This document shows positions 17,941-20,759 of a stretch of 20,759 nucleotides of DNA, in pieces. The translations under genes were made by a program, and so were the position numbers. This DNA comes from Isoetes engelmannii. Taxonomy: Eukaryota > Streptophyta > Lycopodiopsida > Isoetales > Isoetaceae. Position 1 is the stretch's first letter. The number at the start of each line of letters is the position of its first letter. The stretch spans positions 1 to 20,759 of the forward strand of contig JAANSK020277824.1 of NCBI GenBank assembly GCA_011763485.2, read 5' to 3'. A model generated the notes under the pieces. It was given only the letters and a program-made list of their open reading frames with translations. It did no database searches and was not told the origin of the DNA.

Positions 17941-18759
17941 TTAAAACCCAAGGAGGTGGGTATTAAGGAATGTTCATGAGCAAGAAGGGGTGGGATTGAT
18001 TCAGATAAGTTTGCAAACTTATTTTTTTAGCGGCCATGGCTTCTGGGAGGATATTTTCTGGATTGCATTTGGATAACTTTGCATCAAAGTTTGTGAACCC
18101 AAGCATATTTTGGGGCGTTTGGATTTTGTTTGAATGAGCGGCTATTTAAGCATGAAAGCGGGAGCCGTTAAACCATTGTTCTTTTCAGTCCACTGCTTTT
18201 CTGGTTAAAGGAGGGTTCTTGCTTGAGGATCTGTTACTTCATATTGTGAAGAATTTCTGCAAAACCCTTCTCAATCCAGCAACATGATTGTTTGGAGCTA
18301 ATGTATTCTAGATGTCTTATTTATTCTGTTTTCTCGAGAAATTTGAAGGTTGCATGGGCATCTTGGCCTGGGATTCGGGATTCTTCGATTCTCTTTTCTG
18401 GAGGCGTGGCTATGATGAAAGATAATGTGCTTTCCATTTTTATGTGTTGTGACCACATTTTTCCTTGGTTTCACCATCTGATTCTGAAGACATTTGTACT
18501 TCCAATGATCTATTCTTGCCTGCTAAAGCTTGAAGCTTGTTTCACGACATAGGCTCCTCTAAGACTATAAACAATGCTTTGTAATATTGTTGTTTGGGAA
18601 TTAAGAAAATTGTGCAACACCACTGATTTGGGCAGTTGTTTTTAATGAGAATAGAATGGTGGCCTTTGATGTGGAAGATTCTACATAATCTTACATAATA
18701 TAAAGGCCATGAAGCAAGAAACAGTTGTTATAAGTTCCAAAGACGAAAGATGTTGTATA
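17941..18759. other. Spacer with a possible unassigned transcription start
   Basis: A TATTTAA box at 18143-18149 precedes leader-like sequence. A frame of about 86 codons (18292-18552) follows, but it has no recognisable domain, and its Cys/Leu/Phe-rich composition does not look like a known protein. It may be a noncoding transcript or chance. Confidence 0.25.
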
Positions 18760-18760
18760 G

Positions 18761-18830
18761 GGGCAATGAGGTGGTGATTTCAAATACATTAGTCCTAGAA
18801 CACATATGTCTCGAGTTCGAGGCAGCCCAC
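18761..18830 (+). mobile_element. tRNA-derived SINE head candidate
   Basis: An A-box-like GGGCAATGAGGTGG (18761-18774) and a B-box-like GTCTCGAGTTCGAGG (18808-18822) stand about 50 bp apart, as in a pol III promoter. The sequence does not fold into a proper tRNA. The B-box block GTCTCGAGTTCGA is shared exactly with the element at 19602-19614. Confidence 0.35.
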
Positions 18831-19008
18831 AGTCGCATTCATCTAAGGTGGTTGGGGGCAAATCCTAGCAAGCAACGTTGATGTGGTGTGTACGTCATAT
18901 GTCCAATGGGATGTTGGCAAGTCACATTCATCTAAGGTGGTTGGGGGCAAATCCTAGCAAGTAATGTTGATGTGGTGTGTACGTCATATGTCTAATGGGA
19001 TGTTGGAA
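18831..19008. repeat. 89-bp tandem duplication, two copies
   Basis: Copies at 18831-18919 and 18920-19008 share CATTCATCTAAGGTGGTTGG, GGGCAAATCCTAGCAAG, TGTGGTGTGTACGTCATATG and AATGGGATGTTGG. Only a few positions differ. It lies directly after the SINE-like head, so the unit could be the SINE body. Confidence 0.9.
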
Positions 19009-19410
19009 ACTGACATGACATAAAAATATTTCTTTATTATTTTTTTGTACCATTTTCTTAGACCAAATCAATATATTTTAATGTTGTAGTTGGAGGACTA
19101 AATCATTTGGAAAGTTATTCGAGTATCACGTTTTTTTTATATTTATATCATTATAAATGTATACAACATCACAAGGGGCTCGTAGTCATAGAACTCAGAG
19201 ACGTATACCCATGTGTCTAAAGGCCCATATCACTTAATGGGCACTCAACTGGTTTGATGTAATATTTACATGATAGAGTTTTTTATTTCTTGAACCTTAA
19301 TTCAAAGATTATTTAATAGGGAAGTTGTGCTTCAAGCCACCCTAACGTTTGGTCAATTTGAACCGGCACATTGCCTTTTAGATGCTAAATCATTATTCAT
19401 AATACATAAA
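19009..19410. other. AT-rich spacer, nothing recognised
   Basis: No coding region or repeat could be supported. Confidence 0.4.
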
Positions 19411-19490
19411 ATTGAATTAAATAGGGTTTTATCGTCCACGAAAACCAATATGCCTATAGGACCAACAGGCCTATAGGTAAAGCAAATGCA
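19411..19490 (-). mobile_element. LINE 3' tail fragment (minus)
   Basis: The minus strand reads GGCCTGTTGGTCCTATAGGC, then TTTTCGTGGACGATAAAACC and TATTTAATTCAATTTTATG. This matches the end of the plus-strand LINE at 10814-10866 (CATAGGCCCATTGCCT, then CTGTGGACGATAAA and AATTCAATTC). Only the last 80 bp or so are present, so it is a severely 5'-truncated insertion. Confidence 0.7.
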
Positions 19491-19565
19491 TACACTATTA
19501 TAAATGCACCAAGGATTTTGTATATGATTTTGTATCCTTCAACAAGAATGATTTGCTTGAAAGTT

Positions 19566-19617
19566 TGGTTCAGTGCTAACACACTCGTTAGGTACAAACG
19601 GGTCTCGAGTTCGAACT
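19566..19617 (+). mobile_element. tRNA-derived SINE head candidate
   Basis: TGGTTCAGTGCTAAC (19566-19580) resembles a pol III A-box, and GTCTCGAGTTCGAACT (19602-19617) a B-box, with about 40 bp between the box starts, as in tRNAs. No cloverleaf with an acceptor stem closes around it, so a tRNA gene is not called. It shares the exact 13-mer GTCTCGAGTTCGA with the head at 18808-18820. Confidence 0.45.
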
Positions 19618-20224
19618 TATTTATCATCCATAACCACTGTCTTAACCATTAGCAATGAAATTTGGCACTCGTTGGATAAGAATAGGTCGTCTGAAGAGAG
19701 CTCTTGATTATCAAGCAAAGAAATTCATGAACATAAGCATCAAGATACTTAAGGGTCCATGTCCAATAAATCTATAAAATATCTTAATAGTTATAGGCCA
19801 ACATAAGTTGATCCTACAATGTCCCACTCCAACGCCCTCAAGTCTAGGTCCCTATAAGAAGACTAGTTCAATCAAATGAAATAAATCTATCTTGAGCATC
19901 AATACGATGATGACGCGGTAGCTATTACGATTATGCGATAACTATTAAGTAATAATCCTCAATTGTTGTTGTCTTCTACCATAAAGAGGTATTTAGTCCA
20001 CACCTTGTTCCCCATTAGTGGATTTAAGAATGGCCACCTATTTGACCTCAATAACGTAGGAGACACATTTAAATAAAATAACAAAGGCAAGTGTACAGAA
20101 AATGGTTAAGGCAAAAACTGGGCAGCATTCAACTGGGCATTTCAATGACTATAGACAATGTCATGATGGCATAAGCACCAACGTACCTAAGTTCCACATC
20201 CATCCTATAAACTATTGTGATGGG
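19618..20224. other. Spacer, nothing recognised
   Basis: No coding region was found. The first part may be the body of the SINE-like element; no 3' end or target duplication was identified. Confidence 0.35.
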
Positions 20225-20365
20225 ATATAGAATAGAATATATTTTTTAACGTCCACAAAGACCAATAGGTCATGGGACCTATACAATGGGCTAGTGCAAC
20301 CATTATTACTAGGATTAAAAAACCCATGCCACGAAAGGATTTCAAGGGAAAAAATTTTGCAATAA
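20225..20365 (-). mobile_element. LINE 3' tail fragment (minus)
   Basis: The minus strand reads TTTTTTCCCTTGAAAT, GGGTTTTTTAATCCTAG, CCCATTGTATAGGTCCCATG, CTATTGGTCTTTGTGGACGT, then TAAAAAATATATTCTATTC. The same order of blocks occurs in the tail of the plus-strand LINE at 10735-10866. It is a second 5'-truncated copy of the same or a close family, with a TATTC-type terminal repeat where the plus copy has TTCAA. Confidence 0.75.
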
Positions 20366-20578
20366 TAATGATACTATACAATCAGGAAATAAACAAGTAA
20401 ACTATAACTATTGAGGGCTCAGCAGTTGAAGACGCTCATCTAGAACCTCAAATATGCATAATGCCAAGCCATGCGCCGATGGTGCTCTGAGAAGTTGTGG
20501 GGGTGTGGAATGAAATGCTAAGGTCAAGGAGCGATTTGTGACCATCTCAAAAGTAGGAGAACTCAGAAGAGGGTTAAA

Positions 20579-20753
20579 ATGTTGCCAGGTGAACCCATTG
20601 CTATCCAAACAGGTACTCTCCAGGACGACATCAAAGACGACGAGCCTAACGTCGCCACTGATAGAGGGCATCTCAGGCTTAACGATGCGATACTGGGTTA
20701 TCAGCTTCTTGATGGCGAAGTGGTTCAGGAATACAGATGTTCGCGTAGAACAG
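20579..20753 (+). CDS. Candidate first coding exon, cut by the window edge
   Basis: ATG at 20579 opens 58 codons plus one base, ending at a perfect donor CAG|GTAAGT (20754-20759) on the last bases of the window. The protein begins MLPGEPIAIQTGTLQDDIKD and continues with an acidic then mixed-charge stretch including NDAILGYQLLDGEVVQEY. I do not recognise it. The frame is open from about 20524, and in-frame Lys/Arg-rich codons precede the Met, so the true start could differ. A competing minus-strand frame (20408 to the window end, no stop) is also protein-like and covers the same bases, so the strand is uncertain. The donor favours the plus strand. Confidence 0.35.
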
Positions 20754-20759
20754 GTAAGT

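Noticed and set aside
17640-18290. LTR of a retrotransposon
   Set aside because: A TATA-like box and leader-like sequence exist, but no second copy, primer-binding site or TG...CA borders were found in the window.
19566-19640. Intact tRNA gene
   Set aside because: A- and B-box-like blocks are present, but I could not form an acceptor stem or anticodon arm; a SINE head is the better explanation.

Overview
The window looks like nuclear DNA of a land plant. The evidence is an S-domain (G-type lectin) receptor-like kinase, a spliced gene resembling the plant splicing factor CDC5, a plant-style housekeeping promoter (E2F site, telo-box, GGCCCA boxes), AT-rich gene-poor spacers, and many degraded non-LTR retroelements, MITE-like foldbacks and minisatellites. 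A fern or other seed-free plant, or a gymnosperm, seems likely from the LINE-rich spacers and the intronless kinase, but the sequence alone does not settle this. No prokaryotic operon, CRISPR array, rRNA or intact tRNA gene was seen.

Layout. 1-3000: gene-free spacer with a 34-bp minisatellite (370-493), a TTCC microsatellite, a poly-G tract and a possible decayed coding scrap (about 2541-2811). 3040-4127: a compact housekeeping-like promoter, a 5'-UTR intron and a two-exon gene for a 177-aa protein resembling only the C-terminal tail of CDC5/Cef1. 4128-5350: no gene recognised. 5358-5591: two adjacent inverted-repeat structures. 6171-6789 (minus): remnant of a LINE first ORF attached directly to a LINE 3' tail. 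6790-9370: no gene, only local duplications. 9375-10866 (plus): 5'-truncated LINE reverse transcriptase pseudogene with its 3' tail, followed by a short opposite-strand piece of a related LINE (10867-10990). 11160-12000: another likely LINE tail, a T tract, a 55-bp tandem duplication and a TATA box. 12512-13252: single-exon FCP1/SCP-like (HAD) phosphatase. 14658-17246: complete single-exon 862-aa receptor kinase. 17245-17340: tandem duplication overlapping the kinase stop codon. 17702-17925: palindrome-rich foldback element. 18760-20365: SINE-like heads, an 89-bp tandem duplication and two minus-strand LINE tails. 20579-20759: possible first coding exon running off the window at a consensus splice donor.

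The three apparently functional genes (CDC5-like tail protein, FCP1-like phosphatase, receptor kinase) show no sign of working as a unit; they are ordinary neighbours separated by repeats. I found no clear undescribed multi-gene system. The points most worth checking are the CDC5 tail-only gene, the ORF1-only LINE, the foldback element at 17.7-17.9 kb and the exon cut by the right edge.
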